DNA of 15,700 bases from Bradymonadales bacterium (GTDB taxonomy: Bacteria > Myxococcota > Bradymonadia > REDH01): positions 1-15,700 of the forward strand of contig CANKLS010000034.1 in assembly GCA_947483645.1 (NCBI GenBank), read 5' to 3'. The position numbers and the translations under genes are program-made. Positions within the stretch are counted from its first letter, which is position 1, and the number at the start of each line of letters is the position of its first letter. Shown here piece after piece: positions 6,240 to 14,008 of this stretch. The notes under the pieces are model-generated. The model did no database searches. It saw only the letters and a list, made by a program, of their open reading frames with translations, and was not told where the DNA came from.

Positions 6240-9044
6240 ATGAGACATCTCCCGCTCCTCTGTCTCCTTCTCTCCGGCTCCCTCATCGCCTGCGGTGATG
6301 ACAAGGAGAGCGCGGCGATCACCGATATCGCCGACGGAAGCGGCGATGCCTCCGACGGCAGCGGCGACGGCTCTGCTGCAACCGACACCACCGGTGGCAG
6401 CGGCGACGCCGACGGAAGCGGGACCGAGGATGTATGGGTTGTCCCCGATGTTGTCTGCAACCCGGTTCCCACCGAGGCTGCGAAGCTCGAAGCAGGCGCC
6501 AATGATGGCTCCGGCATCGTTGCACTTGGTGGCCGCCGCCTTAGCTCACCCGGCACTACGACCGCGGTACCTGGCTTCCCGTCCAACCTGGTCGTCCACC
6601 CGTCGCTCCCCGTTGTCTTCGTCCTGAGCACCAGCATCGACGACCGGCGCATCATCGTGCTCAGCACCGACGACGGCTCCATCGTGCAGGACGTCTCGCT
6701 CGACGAGGCCTACTACGGCATTGCGCTCTCCGCCGACGGCAGCAGGCTCTACGTCTCTTCAGGCTCCACCAAGCGGGTCGACGCCTTCGATGTCAACGCC
6801 ACCACCGGCGAAATCGCGCTTGCAGTGAGCACCGAACTCCCCATCGTCACCTCGGGCATGACGCTCTCGGCCGATGGCAGCCGCCTCTACGTGGGCGAGG
6901 CCGAAGGCAGCCGCCTGCTCGCGCTCGATACCGCTCGCCTCGGGACGCCCGAAGCAGTGGCCAACACCTATGCCATCTCCTCTGGCGTCTGGGACGTGGA
7001 GCGCATCCCCGGCACCGAGACCATCGTCGTCTCGTCGCACGTCACCTCCGACATCCAGGTGGTCAACACGGTTACGGGGCAGGTTGGTGAGCCGGTCGAT
7101 GTTGGTCGAGGCCCCATGGGCATGCAGGCCTCCGCCGATGGTAGCAAGCTCTGGATCGCGGTCTCCGGTGCCGACGAGCTTGTTGAGGTTCGGGTCTCCG
7201 ACTGGACGGTCACGCGGCGCGTCCGCGTCGTCGAGTCTGACGTTCTCACAAACGACGGAAGCCCGCTCCTGCGCAGCAACGTGAACGATGTTGAGGTCTC
7301 GCCGGATGGCAGCCGCCTCTACGTGACCCGTGGCGTCGACAATGCGGTCTCCGTGCTGGCGACCTCCGACCTCTCTTTCATCGGCTCGATGCCCTCCGCC
7401 TGGTACCCTTCCGGGAGTGCCGTGACGCCGGACGGTCAGAAACTGGTCGTCGCAGAGGGGAAGGGCTTTGGAAGCGGCCCCAATCTTGGTCGCTCCTCCA
7501 AGGAGGCCATGGACGGCAGCGTCAGCTTCGTGACGCTGGACGGCCTCGATATCGCGGCAACCACCGCGCAGGTCGTCTCCAACGACCTCCGCTCCTTGAC
7601 CACCTTCCCGGTCGAGTGCGACGACTTCTTCCCCGTTCCGGTCAACCCGGGCGACTACACCCCCATCGAGCATGTCATCCTCGTCGTGAAGGAGAACAAG
7701 ACCTTGGACTGCGTCTTCGGCGACATCTCGGACCGTGGGCTCAACGTCGACCCGAGCCTGGTTGTCTGGGGCCGCGATATCACGCCGAACCAGCATGCAT
7801 TCGTCGATGAGTTCGCCTTCTCCGCAAACTTCTACGACGAGGTCGAAGACTCCGACATGGGCCACATCATGCTCACCTCGGGCTTCCTGAACGACTTCGT
7901 GGAGCGCTCCTGGGTCGAGTCGGATCGCAGCGGAATGTTCGATGCCTATCAGGTAGCGGAGACGACCACGCCGACCAACGGAAGCTTCTTTACCCACCTG
8001 ATGGACCGCGACATCAGCGTTCAAATTTACGGCGAGATCACCGGCATGTTTGCCCGCTCGCAGGACGGTCGCCAGCCCTTTGCCTTCTCGGACCGCGCCT
8101 ACCCCGGCGGCTTCTTCTACTCCATGGGCGTCCGCGACACCGACCGTGCCGAGTATGTGCTCCGCAAGATCAATCAAGGCAAGCTGGCAAGGTTCACCTA
8201 CATGCTGATGCCGAACGACCACACGGGCGGCACCACCCCGGGCAACCCCACGCCCGAAGCGCAGGTCGCCGACAACGACTTCGCCATCGGTCGGCTGACC
8301 GAGGGCCTCTCACAGAGCGAGTACTGGAAGAAGACCGCCATCTTCGTGGTCGAAGATGACCCGCAGGGCTGCGAGGACCACGTTGACTCTCACCGCGTCT
8401 TCGCCTTCGTCATCAGCCCCTGGGCCAAGCGCGGCTACATCAGCTTCGTCAACTACTCCTTCCAGTCGGTCTTCGCGACCATGACCCGCATCCTTGGCGT
8501 GCCACCGATGGGTCGCCCGGACGCCATGGCCTCTCCGATGTGGGACATGTTCTCGGGCGTGCCCGACTACTCCCCCTACGTTGTGAAGCCCCGCATCATC
8601 CCCGAAGACAAAATCCGCGACCTCAAGACGCCGGGCGTCAGAGAGTCGATGGCGATGGACTTCTCCGGACCCGACCGGAACAAGGAGCTCGGGACGGTGG
8701 TGCAGAACTATCGTCTTTGGAAGATGGGACGCATCTCGCGCGAGGAGGCTCAGGCCCGCATCGAGCGGGGTGAGCGGCCGCTGCCCGCCGGTGTGACGCG
8801 CGCCAATACCGCCCATCAGATTGAGGAACTTGCAGAAGAGCGCGAGGAGGAGGCCGAAGAGGAGTTCACCTCGTTTGAAGCCGAGTGGAAGGCCTACCTG
8901 CAGTATGCGAAGGAGAAGGGCGAGCCCGTCGCGATTCGCGGCGGCTACCCCATCTCCCCCGCGCAGATTGAGGCCGTCATGCGCGGAGAAATCCCCGTGG
9001 AGAAGGTCCCCTCGTTGCGCGTCGCGCCCCCTCAAGGCAGGTAG
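6240..9044 (+). CDS. Lipoprotein with YVTN-type beta-propeller and phosphoesterase (PLC/AcpA-like) domain
   Basis: A 934-residue lipoprotein combining a beta-propeller with a phosphoesterase, as in proteins annotated 'bifunctional YncE / alkaline phosphatase family'. Start ATG 6240 gives signal MRHLPLLCLLLSGSLIAC with Cys18; an upstream in-frame ATG (6171) would displace the signal. Residues 19-65 form an Asp/Ser/Gly linker. The propeller (about 115-435) has repeated blades such as LSADGSRLYV, ASADGSKLWI and VSPDGSRLYV, two of which share 21 identical bases. The phosphoesterase domain opens with HVILVVKENKTLDCVFGD (Glu485, Asn486), then MPNDHTGG (657-664), VADNDFAIG (676-684) and DDPQGCEDHVDSHR (706-719), the metal and phosphate-binding elements of this family. 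These enzymes release phosphate or hydrolyse phosphodiesters or phospholipids; the substrate is not predictable. After the domain comes a Glu-rich, probably helical tail (860-934). Its stop overlaps the convergent nuclease gene by 13 nt. Confidence 0.92.
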   Translation: MRHLPLLCLLLSGSLIACGDDKESAAITDIADGSGDASDGSGDGSAATDTTGGSGDADGSGTEDVWVVPDVVCNPVPTEAAKLEAGANDGSGIVALGGRRLSSPGTTTAVPGFPSNLVVHPSLPVVFVLSTSIDDRRIIVLSTDDGSIVQDVSLDEAYYGIALSADGSRLYVSSGSTKRVDAFDVNATTGEIALAVSTELPIVTSGMTLSADGSRLYVGEAEGSRLLALDTARLGTPEAVANTYAISSGVWDVERIPGTETIVVSSHVTSDIQVVNTVTGQVGEPVDVGRGPMGMQASADGSKLWIAVSGADELVEVRVSDWTVTRRVRVVESDVLTNDGSPLLRSNVNDVEVSPDGSRLYVTRGVDNAVSVLATSDLSFIGSMPSAWYPSGSAVTPDGQKLVVAEGKGFGSGPNLGRSSKEAMDGSVSFVTLDGLDIAATTAQVVSNDLRSLTTFPVECDDFFPVPVNPGDYTPIEHVILVVKENKTLDCVFGDISDRGLNVDPSLVVWGRDITPNQHAFVDEFAFSANFYDEVEDSDMGHIMLTSGFLNDFVERSWVESDRSGMFDAYQVAETTTPTNGSFFTHLMDRDISVQIYGEITGMFARSQDGRQPFAFSDRAYPGGFFYSMGVRDTDRAEYVLRKINQGKLARFTYMLMPNDHTGGTTPGNPTPEAQVADNDFAIGRLTEGLSQSEYWKKTAIFVVEDDPQGCEDHVDSHRVFAFVISPWAKRGYISFVNYSFQSVFATMTRILGVPPMGRPDAMASPMWDMFSGVPDYSPYVVKPRIIPEDKIRDLKTPGVRESMAMDFSGPDRNKELGTVVQNYRLWKMGRISREEAQARIERGERPLPAGVTRANTAHQIEELAEEREEEAEEEFTSFEAEWKAYLQYAKEKGEPVAIRGGYPISPAQIEAVMRGEIPVEKVPSLRVAPPQGR

Positions 9045-10057
9045 AAACTGGCCCGAAGCGAGGCGTGATCCGAGGTCAGGAGACCGCCGGTTGCGTCGCG
9101 GAATACGGTCGCTGATCCAGCGACGTAGCCGCCCGAGGCGGTGGTCGCGATGAGCAGGTGGTCGATGGCGTCCCGCTGCGAATTGAAGGCGTAGGTCCAG
9201 TCGTTGGGGACGATGTCCGAAGCGACCCGCACGAGGATGCCGGGAGAGGTGAGCGAGAGCAGCGGCTCCGAGTCCGGGGTATCGTTGAGGTCGCCGCCGA
9301 GTACAACGAGCGAGTCAGGCGATGCGGCGGCAGAGGCGGCGACAATCGCTGCTGCTCCGCGGGCCTCAGCGAGCCGGCGGGCCGGGTCGTCGTTGCTCTT
9401 GGAGCGGAAGTGGGCGGAGAAAACCGTGACGGGTCGACCTTGAATCAGGAGTTCGACCTCGAGAAACTCACGCGTGAAGGTGGTCGAACCTCCGCCGGCA
9501 AGCGGGAGCGGCACATTCCTGTGGCGAATAACGTCGACCAGTTCGCCGTTGGCGAGGACCGCGACATCGACCGAGGCGTCAAAACCCGTCTCGCCGAGCA
9601 CTGCGACAGGCCATCGACCTGCGGGCAGGGCGGCGACCAGGGCGTCGATGCAATCCTGCGACTCCACCTCCTGGATGAGCATGATGTCTGCATCCTGACG
9701 GGTGATGCCGGTGGCGAGCTGCGAGACCTTGTATTGAAACTGGGCTGCGGAGGGCAGCTCTTCATAGTCGTCCTGCGCAGCATCACAGCGGCCCGAATCG
9801 CAGACCCGGTCGAAGAAACGGGCTGTGTTCCAGGTAGCGATCTCGATGGTCGGACCGGCCGGCGTGGTGTCGGTGCTGGTGTCTGCAGCGCCGATGTCTT
9901 CAGCCGTGTCGGCGCCGGTGTCGAGGCCCCCGCTATCGGTTTGTGTCGTTCCCGTGTCGCTGCCGCCGCCGGTCCTGCCGCGCGCTGGATCAGCCTGAGC
10001 TGCACAGCTCGCGAGCAGCGCGAGCATGGGGAGCGGGAGGAGTCTGGAGATCTGCAT
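9032..10057 (-). CDS. Endonuclease/exonuclease/phosphatase (EEP) family lipoprotein
   Basis: A 341-residue lipoprotein predicted to be a metal-dependent nuclease or phosphodiesterase at the cell envelope. The signal MQISRLLPLPMLALLASC gives Cys18, followed by an Asp/Thr/Gly linker to about 68. The EEP domain then shows every expected active-site element: ATWNTARFFD (Asn77), DIMLIQEVES (Glu130), TVFSAHFRSK (His216), LGGDLNDTPDSE (Asp256, Asn258), DAIDHLLI (Asp297, His300) and TSDHASLRASF (Asp330-His331). The fold is shared by DNase I, exonuclease III, sphingomyelinases and inositol phosphatases; with OB-fold and lamin-tail neighbours, nucleic acid is the favoured substrate. ATG 10057 has GAAGG about 10 nt upstream. 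The 3' end overlaps the phosphoesterase gene on the other strand. It diverges from the OB-fold/beta-barrel operon across 206 bp and could share its control. Its mature N-terminus, ADPAR...GGGS, resembles that of the divergent neighbour. Confidence 0.92.
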   Translation of the reverse strand: MQISRLLPLPMLALLASCAAQADPARGRTGGGSDTGTTQTDSGGLDTGADTAEDIGAADTSTDTTPAGPTIEIATWNTARFFDRVCDSGRCDAAQDDYEELPSAAQFQYKVSQLATGITRQDADIMLIQEVESQDCIDALVAALPAGRWPVAVLGETGFDASVDVAVLANGELVDVIRHRNVPLPLAGGGSTTFTREFLEVELLIQGRPVTVFSAHFRSKSNDDPARRLAEARGAAAIVAASAAASPDSLVVLGGDLNDTPDSEPLLSLTSPGILVRVASDIVPNDWTYAFNSQRDAIDHLLIATTASGGYVAGSATVFRDATGGLLTSDHASLRASFYLP

Positions 10058-10089
10058 GGCAACTGCCTTCGTGGCCGCGGGGAACGAGC

Positions 10090-10118
10090 CACCTAGCAGG
10101 GTAGCAGAGATGCCTCAA
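10090..10118 (-). promoter_or_regulatory. Weak candidate promoter for the EEP lipoprotein
   Basis: On the minus strand TTGAGG (10113-10118), 17 nt and TAGGTG (10090-10095) give a sigma70-like arrangement about 30 nt upstream of the EEP ATG. Only the first four bases of the -35 and two of the -10 match consensus. Confidence 0.25.
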
Positions 10119-10131
10119 ACGGTGCGAGCGG

Positions 10132-10160
10132 TTGACGAATGAAGGGCTGTGGCCTAGCGG
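10132..10160 (+). promoter_or_regulatory. Candidate promoter for the OB-fold/beta-barrel operon
   Basis: TTGACG (10132-10137, five of six consensus bases), 17 nt and TAGCGG (10155-10160) would start transcription near 10167, leaving a leader of roughly 95 nt. The dyad CGGGT-G-ACCCG (10158-10168) overlaps the presumed -10 and start site, a typical place for a repressor. The -10 is poor, so confidence is modest. Confidence 0.32.
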
Positions 10161-10214
10161 GTGACCCGAGCGCGTAGCCTGCTCCCCGGGCCGCTGTGAC
10201 TTGGTCCTGCGCTT

Positions 10215-10234
10215 AGGCCGCAGGCCTGCTTTTC
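10215..10234 (+). other. Leader hairpin followed by a short T-run upstream of the OB-fold operon
   Basis: AGGCC-GCA-GGCCT forms a 5-bp stem with a 3-nt loop (10215-10227) and is followed by gcTTTT. It sits in the untranslated leader, about 30 nt before the ATG at 10264. It could act as a weak terminator or attenuator, or simply as an mRNA 5' structure. The stem is short for a true terminator. Confidence 0.28.
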
Positions 10235-10263
10235 TCCGCAATCACCGCCCACCGAGGCCGACC

Positions 10264-11280
10264 ATGCATACCGTTTCTCTTCGTTCTCTGTTCGCTCTCT
10301 CGCTTGTCACGCTCGTCGGCTGCTCCAGCGAACCTGCAGATCCTGCGCGCGACACGAGCGGCGGTGGTTCTTCGACCGACACGGGCAGACCCGACACGGG
10401 CCGCACCGATACGGGCAGCTCCGACACCGGTGCCGCAGATACGGGCGAGGCCGACACGACGGTTGACCCCGATACGACCGCCGACACCGGCGCGGATACC
10501 ACGGCCGACACGACCGCTGACACGACGCCTGACACCTCGGGCGACACCGCAGACGCCTATGTCTGCGGCAGCGCGCCGGCCTTCTCGGGCCAGATCTTCG
10601 GCTCCGACGCGCCGAGCGGTGGCGTGCCCCTCTTCGTCAACAGCCGGAGCGAGTTCACCTACGGCGACGCCAACCTCGACGAGGTCATCTCGCAGTTCCC
10701 CACCGTCGACGGCGACCCGACCATCCTGCCGACGCCGGTCGTGATCACAGGCGCCGTGGTCGTGGCTACCTCCTACATGAACACCGCTGCGGTACCTCCG
10801 TCGCAGTCGAACTTCTGGGTTGCCGATTCCAACGGCACGGTTGAGGTTCGCCTCGACTACACCAATGCCGTAAACGTGCCGGTCACGCAGATTCGCGTCG
10901 GCCACAAGCTGAACTTCGTCGTCACCGCTGTCGACAGCTACTTCGGTTCGGGCCAGGTTCAGGCTGCCAACAGCTGGGAACTGGTGGAGGCCGACACCGG
11001 CGTTCACGTGCTCGAGCGCACCGCGACAGCGCTGACGGCAGACGACATCGGCGAGGTTGTCCGCGTCGAGGGTACGCTGACGGGCGGCGGCGCAGCCTGC
11101 GGCGGTTCCTCCAAGTGCTACGACCTTACCTACGCCAATGGCCAGGTGGCGCTCTACCGCAGCGCCAGCACCTTCCTGTCGATCGGTCAGTGTGTGACCT
11201 TCGTCGGTCCGCTCAGCCAGTTCAGCGGCGAGCCGCAGATTAACGTTGCCAACTTCGACTGGTCTTGGACGGCTCAGTAA
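10264..11280 (+). CDS. Lipoprotein with Asp-Thr-Gly repeat linker and OB-fold-like domains (first gene of operon)
   Basis: A 338-residue lipoprotein without a clear named family. ATG 10264 has GAGG 7 nt upstream and gives signal MHTVSLRSLFALSLVTLVGC with Cys20. Residues 30-97 are a low-complexity linker built from DTG/DTT repeats. The rest looks like two small beta-barrels of the OB type. The first (about 158-242) has VVITGAVVVATSY, SNFWVADSNGTVEVRL, RVGHKLNFVVTAV and SYFGSGQVQ, the usual 'gain strand, D-x-G turn, vGd-x-v, Y-x-G' order. The second (about 257-335) has GEVVRVEGTLTG, GQCVTFVGPLSQFSGEPQI and a Cys pair (279, 285). OB folds in secreted nucleases of the ExeM/YhcR type bind nucleic acid, so a DNA-binding surface protein is plausible but unproven. 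The gene ends TAA overlapping the next ATG, indicating translational coupling. Confidence 0.82.
   Translation: MHTVSLRSLFALSLVTLVGCSSEPADPARDTSGGGSSTDTGRPDTGRTDTGSSDTGAADTGEADTTVDPDTTADTGADTTADTTADTTPDTSGDTADAYVCGSAPAFSGQIFGSDAPSGGVPLFVNSRSEFTYGDANLDEVISQFPTVDGDPTILPTPVVITGAVVVATSYMNTAAVPPSQSNFWVADSNGTVEVRLDYTNAVNVPVTQIRVGHKLNFVVTAVDSYFGSGQVQAANSWELVEADTGVHVLERTATALTADDIGEVVRVEGTLTGGGAACGGSSKCYDLTYANGQVALYRSASTFLSIGQCVTFVGPLSQFSGEPQINVANFDWSWTAQ
10351..10554 (+). repeat. In-gene DTG/DTT tandem repeat (15-bp then 12-bp period)
   Basis: The linker of the first OB-fold lipoprotein is encoded by imperfect tandem units. Five pentapeptides of form G-x-x-D-T (GRPDT, GRTDT, GSSDT, GAADT, GEADT; 15-bp period) are followed by tetrapeptides of form T-x-D-T or G-A-D-T (12-bp period). 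Units vary at the third codon position, so the repeat is older than recent slippage. At the protein level it makes a flexible acidic tether from the lipid anchor. Confidence 0.8.
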
Positions 11281-12314
11281 TGCGTTGGTTGGCGAGCGCG
11301 CTCGTCGCGGTTGCCTCGCTCTCGGCCTGCGCTGCCGAGTGGGAGGAGCCGACGCTCGACAACCGCGAGGCTGCGGGCTCCGCCGATCTCATCGAGGAGT
11401 CGGTCGCGTTTGCGCCGCGTTTCACAGGAGAGGGTTCGGGTCGGGTGGAGCAGCGATACGGTCTCCCCGTGGGCGATGGCTCTGGCGTCGCCGACCTTCT
11501 CGATCTGATTGGCTCCGCGTCAACCGACTTCTTGGTTGCTTCGGGTGATGAGCCCGCCGGCGATGTCTGCAGCTCAATTGCCGTCTCACCGCGCCTTCCG
11601 ATGACCATCACAGGCGTCGTGTCGCTCGCGTCGCAGAAGTATCTGAAGGTTCCCGTCTGCGGCCAGGACGAGCGTTTCTACGCCTCGTTCGTCGTCGAGG
11701 ATGACACCGGAGGCATCGTGGTGTTGCGCGACGGTCGCGTGTCGGAGTTCGACTTCGGCGACCATGTGCGGCTTACGGTCCGTGGCCTCATCGAGCCCTA
11801 CGCGGGCCAGAAGTATGTGGTCATCTCCGACACCGAGAAGCTCGAAGGGAGCTCTGAGGTGCGTTACACGCCCTCCGATGTGGCGTTTTCGGACGCCGAC
11901 CTTGGGCGCACGATGCGGGTGAGCGGCTTCGTGCTGCAGGAGCCGACGAGCTCCAACTTCAACGCAATGGTTGTCTCGAACCGCCCCCTTCCTGAAGCAG
12001 GCGTCGGCGAGTCAACGGCGGTCTGCCGCGAAAATTGCGCAGGCACCTGCCGCGCCAAGTGTCCTTCCGATACGGCAAACACGCTCTGCGTGGATCGCAT
12101 CTGCCCGGCTGCCTGTGCCGGTGGCGCCTCCTTCAACGTCGACCTGCTTCCGACGGCCTGCTGGAATGTCAGCCTCGAGCAGGAGCTCGGTCGCCGTGGC
12201 GTGAAGGTGTTGCTTGGCTCCCGTATCTCCGTAACCGCCCCGGTTGTCTCCGGGTTTGGCGGCCTCCAGCAGTGGGTGGTCCGTACCGGTCAGATTGAAA
12301 CAGTTTCCGAATAA
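11280..12314 (+). CDS. OB-fold-like lipoprotein with cysteine-rich insertion
   Basis: A 344-residue lipoprotein, not a recognised named family. Its ATG shares one base with the upstream TAA (TAATG) and has no good ribosome site of its own, so reinitiation from the previous gene is likely. The signal MRWLASALVAVASLSAC gives Cys17; there is no DTG linker. Residues 105-190 look like an OB fold: PMTITGVVSLASQKY, ASFVVEDDTGGIVVL, FDFGDHVRLTVRGLIEPYAG. A second beta domain runs about 208-340 (RTMRVSGFVLQEP ... KVLLGSRISVTAPV). It is interrupted at 249-279 by a segment with seven cysteines beginning C-x3-C-x3-C-x3-C (249, 253, 257, 261) and continuing with C270, C275 and C279; C294 follows. That pattern could form a disulfide-stapled helical hairpin or bind metal. 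The partner domain of the preceding gene suggests the two lipoproteins work as a pair, perhaps binding nucleic acid beside the beta-barrel encoded next. Confidence 0.82.
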   Translation: MRWLASALVAVASLSACAAEWEEPTLDNREAAGSADLIEESVAFAPRFTGEGSGRVEQRYGLPVGDGSGVADLLDLIGSASTDFLVASGDEPAGDVCSSIAVSPRLPMTITGVVSLASQKYLKVPVCGQDERFYASFVVEDDTGGIVVLRDGRVSEFDFGDHVRLTVRGLIEPYAGQKYVVISDTEKLEGSSEVRYTPSDVAFSDADLGRTMRVSGFVLQEPTSSNFNAMVVSNRPLPEAGVGESTAVCRENCAGTCRAKCPSDTANTLCVDRICPAACAGGASFNVDLLPTACWNVSLEQELGRRGVKVLLGSRISVTAPVVSGFGGLQQWVVRTGQIETVSE

Positions 12315-12317
12315 GCT

Positions 12318-12322
12318 GGAGG
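12318..12322 (+). promoter_or_regulatory. Shine-Dalgarno site deciding a GTG start for the beta-barrel gene
   Basis: GGAGG sits 5 nt before GTG 12328 and 3 nt after the stop of the preceding gene. The codons that follow encode a clean signal peptide, which settles the GTG over an upstream in-frame ATG at 12244 inside the previous gene. Confidence 0.8.
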
Positions 12323-12327
12323 CCCTC

Positions 12328-13998
12328 GTGGCGCGTCAACAGACCCTTTCTTTCTCGCTTCTGCTCCTCTGCACCACCGCGCCGGCCTTTGCCTTGGCGC
12401 AGGATGAGGGCCAGGCCCCGGCACCGTCCACCACCGAGGAGGCGGCGGCGGAGCCTCTCGCCGAACTCCCCGCGGAGCCGGCAGCTGCGACGGCCACGGC
12501 CCTCAGTTATGAGGTCACCTTCCGAGCCTCGAGCCTGGTGCAGGGCTACAACAATCTCGACCTGCGCCCCTTTGACGGTTCGAGCGATGCGACCGTCCGC
12601 GACACCGATGATAAGGCCATGTTTGGCTACTCGGATGCCGGCGCGCTCATCGTGGCCCGGCCATCGGACCGGCTCTCGCTCACGATTGATGGCGAGGTGG
12701 AAACCCAGTGGCCCGCCTTTGTCCTCAACAGCTCGCCTACGGCCATCGTCAGCCTCTATGGCCTCTCGCTGGGCGTGAGCCTGTTCGACAATGATGGCGT
12801 CAGCGCCGACCTCTCCATGGGTCGCCAGCCCTTCTCCATCGGCGGCGTGCCCAAGGACTACATCATGTCGGGCAGCGTCGACGGTCTCGTAGCCACGGTC
12901 GGCCTTGGTTCCGCAGGCAGGCTCCGGCTGGTGCCCTTCGACTTCTTCTCTGGCCAGGAGCTCCCCGAGGCCGGATACACCCGGTACACGACGGGCCGGG
13001 ACACCACCTTCGGCTTCGACGGCGACAACTTCACCTACCGCTCGGGCGCAGCCTACGACGCGACCGTGAATTTGCCGGCGCAGCGGCTCGATCTTGGAGC
13101 CTACTACTTCTTCGCCGGCATTGGCGGCTCAGACTACACGGGCACCGGTGCAGACATCAGCTACGGCGGTCAACTCGGGAACTTCTCCGATGGCGACTAC
13201 CAGAACCTCTACGGTGCCCGCGCCGCTTGGAAGATAGAGTTCGCTGGAGACGGTGACCTCGAGACGCCCGGCGCAGTGGTTCTAGGCGCCTATCTGGAGG
13301 GCGCGATGTCGCAGGGCGTTGACCGCCAGCCACTTGTCGCGGCCTACGATGAGGTCAAGACAGACGGCAACGCCTACGGTGCCGGCATCGACCTCTCGCT
13401 GCCGCTTTCGGCCGTGCAGATCGAGCTTGGAGGCTCCTTCTATCACTTCGACGGCGGAGACTACGACAGCAACGGCATGGAGTTCAACGGTGGCTTCACC
13501 GGCTTCCGTGGCTCCAAGGTGGGCGGCGTTGCCATCGGCCGGCTCGCAGGCTGGCGCCCCTCCGCGTCGCTTGCTCCCGACGGACTCGACCGGAGCCCGC
13601 AGCAGCAGTCGCGCACCGCAGGCACCGAGTTCGTCTCGGGCACGGTGTCTTTCACGGTCGCGGATACCTCGCTCAAAGTGAGCGGCTGGAACTACCGCGA
13701 CACGAGCCACACCTTCGTGAACTTCGGCGCGCTCGAACTCATCCCCGAGCCGCCCTACGGCTACTCGCGCGCCGAGATCGCAGCGCAGAAGCGGCTGGGC
13801 AAGGCGCTCGGAACGGAGTGGGAGGCGGTTGTCTCGCACCGCATCGATGAGCTCAAGCTGTCGGCGGTGGGCGGCATCTTCCTGCCTGACAATTTCTACG
13901 AAGTGGAGGTCGACCGCATCGTCGACGGCGACGACACGGCGCTCGGCGGCTCCGAGCCGATGACGGTTCTGGGCGTCAGCGCCGAACTCAGCTTCTGA
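12328..13998 (+). CDS. Outer-membrane beta-barrel protein (porin-like)
   Basis: A 556-residue exported protein. Starting at GTG 12328, the N-terminus MARQQTLSFSLLLLCTTAPAFALA is a type I signal peptide, cut probably after ALA before QDEG. A Pro/Ala/Glu-rich segment (to about 65) leads into a long run of alternating polar/hydrophobic strands rich in Gly, Tyr, Phe and Asp. Examples are LSYEVTFRASSLVQGYNNLDL, QRLDLGAYYFFAGIGGSDY and VQIELGGSFYHFDGGDY. The chain ends in SAELSF; a C-terminal Phe preceded by alternating residues is the recognition signal for the BAM assembly machinery. No cysteine is present in the mature part, as usual for outer-membrane barrels. Length and strand density suggest roughly 16 or more strands, i.e. 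a channel rather than a small anchor; this is an estimate by eye. No specific family is recognised. Sitting among envelope lipoproteins in one operon, it may be the channel through which their product enters. Confidence 0.85.
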   Translation: MARQQTLSFSLLLLCTTAPAFALAQDEGQAPAPSTTEEAAAEPLAELPAEPAAATATALSYEVTFRASSLVQGYNNLDLRPFDGSSDATVRDTDDKAMFGYSDAGALIVARPSDRLSLTIDGEVETQWPAFVLNSSPTAIVSLYGLSLGVSLFDNDGVSADLSMGRQPFSIGGVPKDYIMSGSVDGLVATVGLGSAGRLRLVPFDFFSGQELPEAGYTRYTTGRDTTFGFDGDNFTYRSGAAYDATVNLPAQRLDLGAYYFFAGIGGSDYTGTGADISYGGQLGNFSDGDYQNLYGARAAWKIEFAGDGDLETPGAVVLGAYLEGAMSQGVDRQPLVAAYDEVKTDGNAYGAGIDLSLPLSAVQIELGGSFYHFDGGDYDSNGMEFNGGFTGFRGSKVGGVAIGRLAGWRPSASLAPDGLDRSPQQQSRTAGTEFVSGTVSFTVADTSLKVSGWNYRDTSHTFVNFGALELIPEPPYGYSRAEIAAQKRLGKALGTEWEAVVSHRIDELKLSAVGGIFLPDNFYEVEVDRIVDGDDTALGGSEPMTVLGVSAELSF

Positions 13999-14008
13999 GG
14001 CGGCCGCG

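Noticed and set aside
6759..8222. Long minus-strand open frame inside the propeller-phosphoesterase gene
   Set aside because: It is rich in Val/Asp/His/Gly without recognisable motifs and mirrors the codon bias of the real + strand gene.
10351..10554. Possible CRISPR-like or mobile repeat array
   Set aside because: The periodic 12-15 bp units are in frame and encode a DTG/DTT linker; there are no spacers of constant length between identical repeats.
13999..14008. GCGGCCGC palindrome between the barrel and LTD genes
   Set aside because: This 8-bp self-complementary sequence is easily produced in GC-rich DNA and lies in a 10-nt gap within an operon, so no regulatory meaning is assigned.
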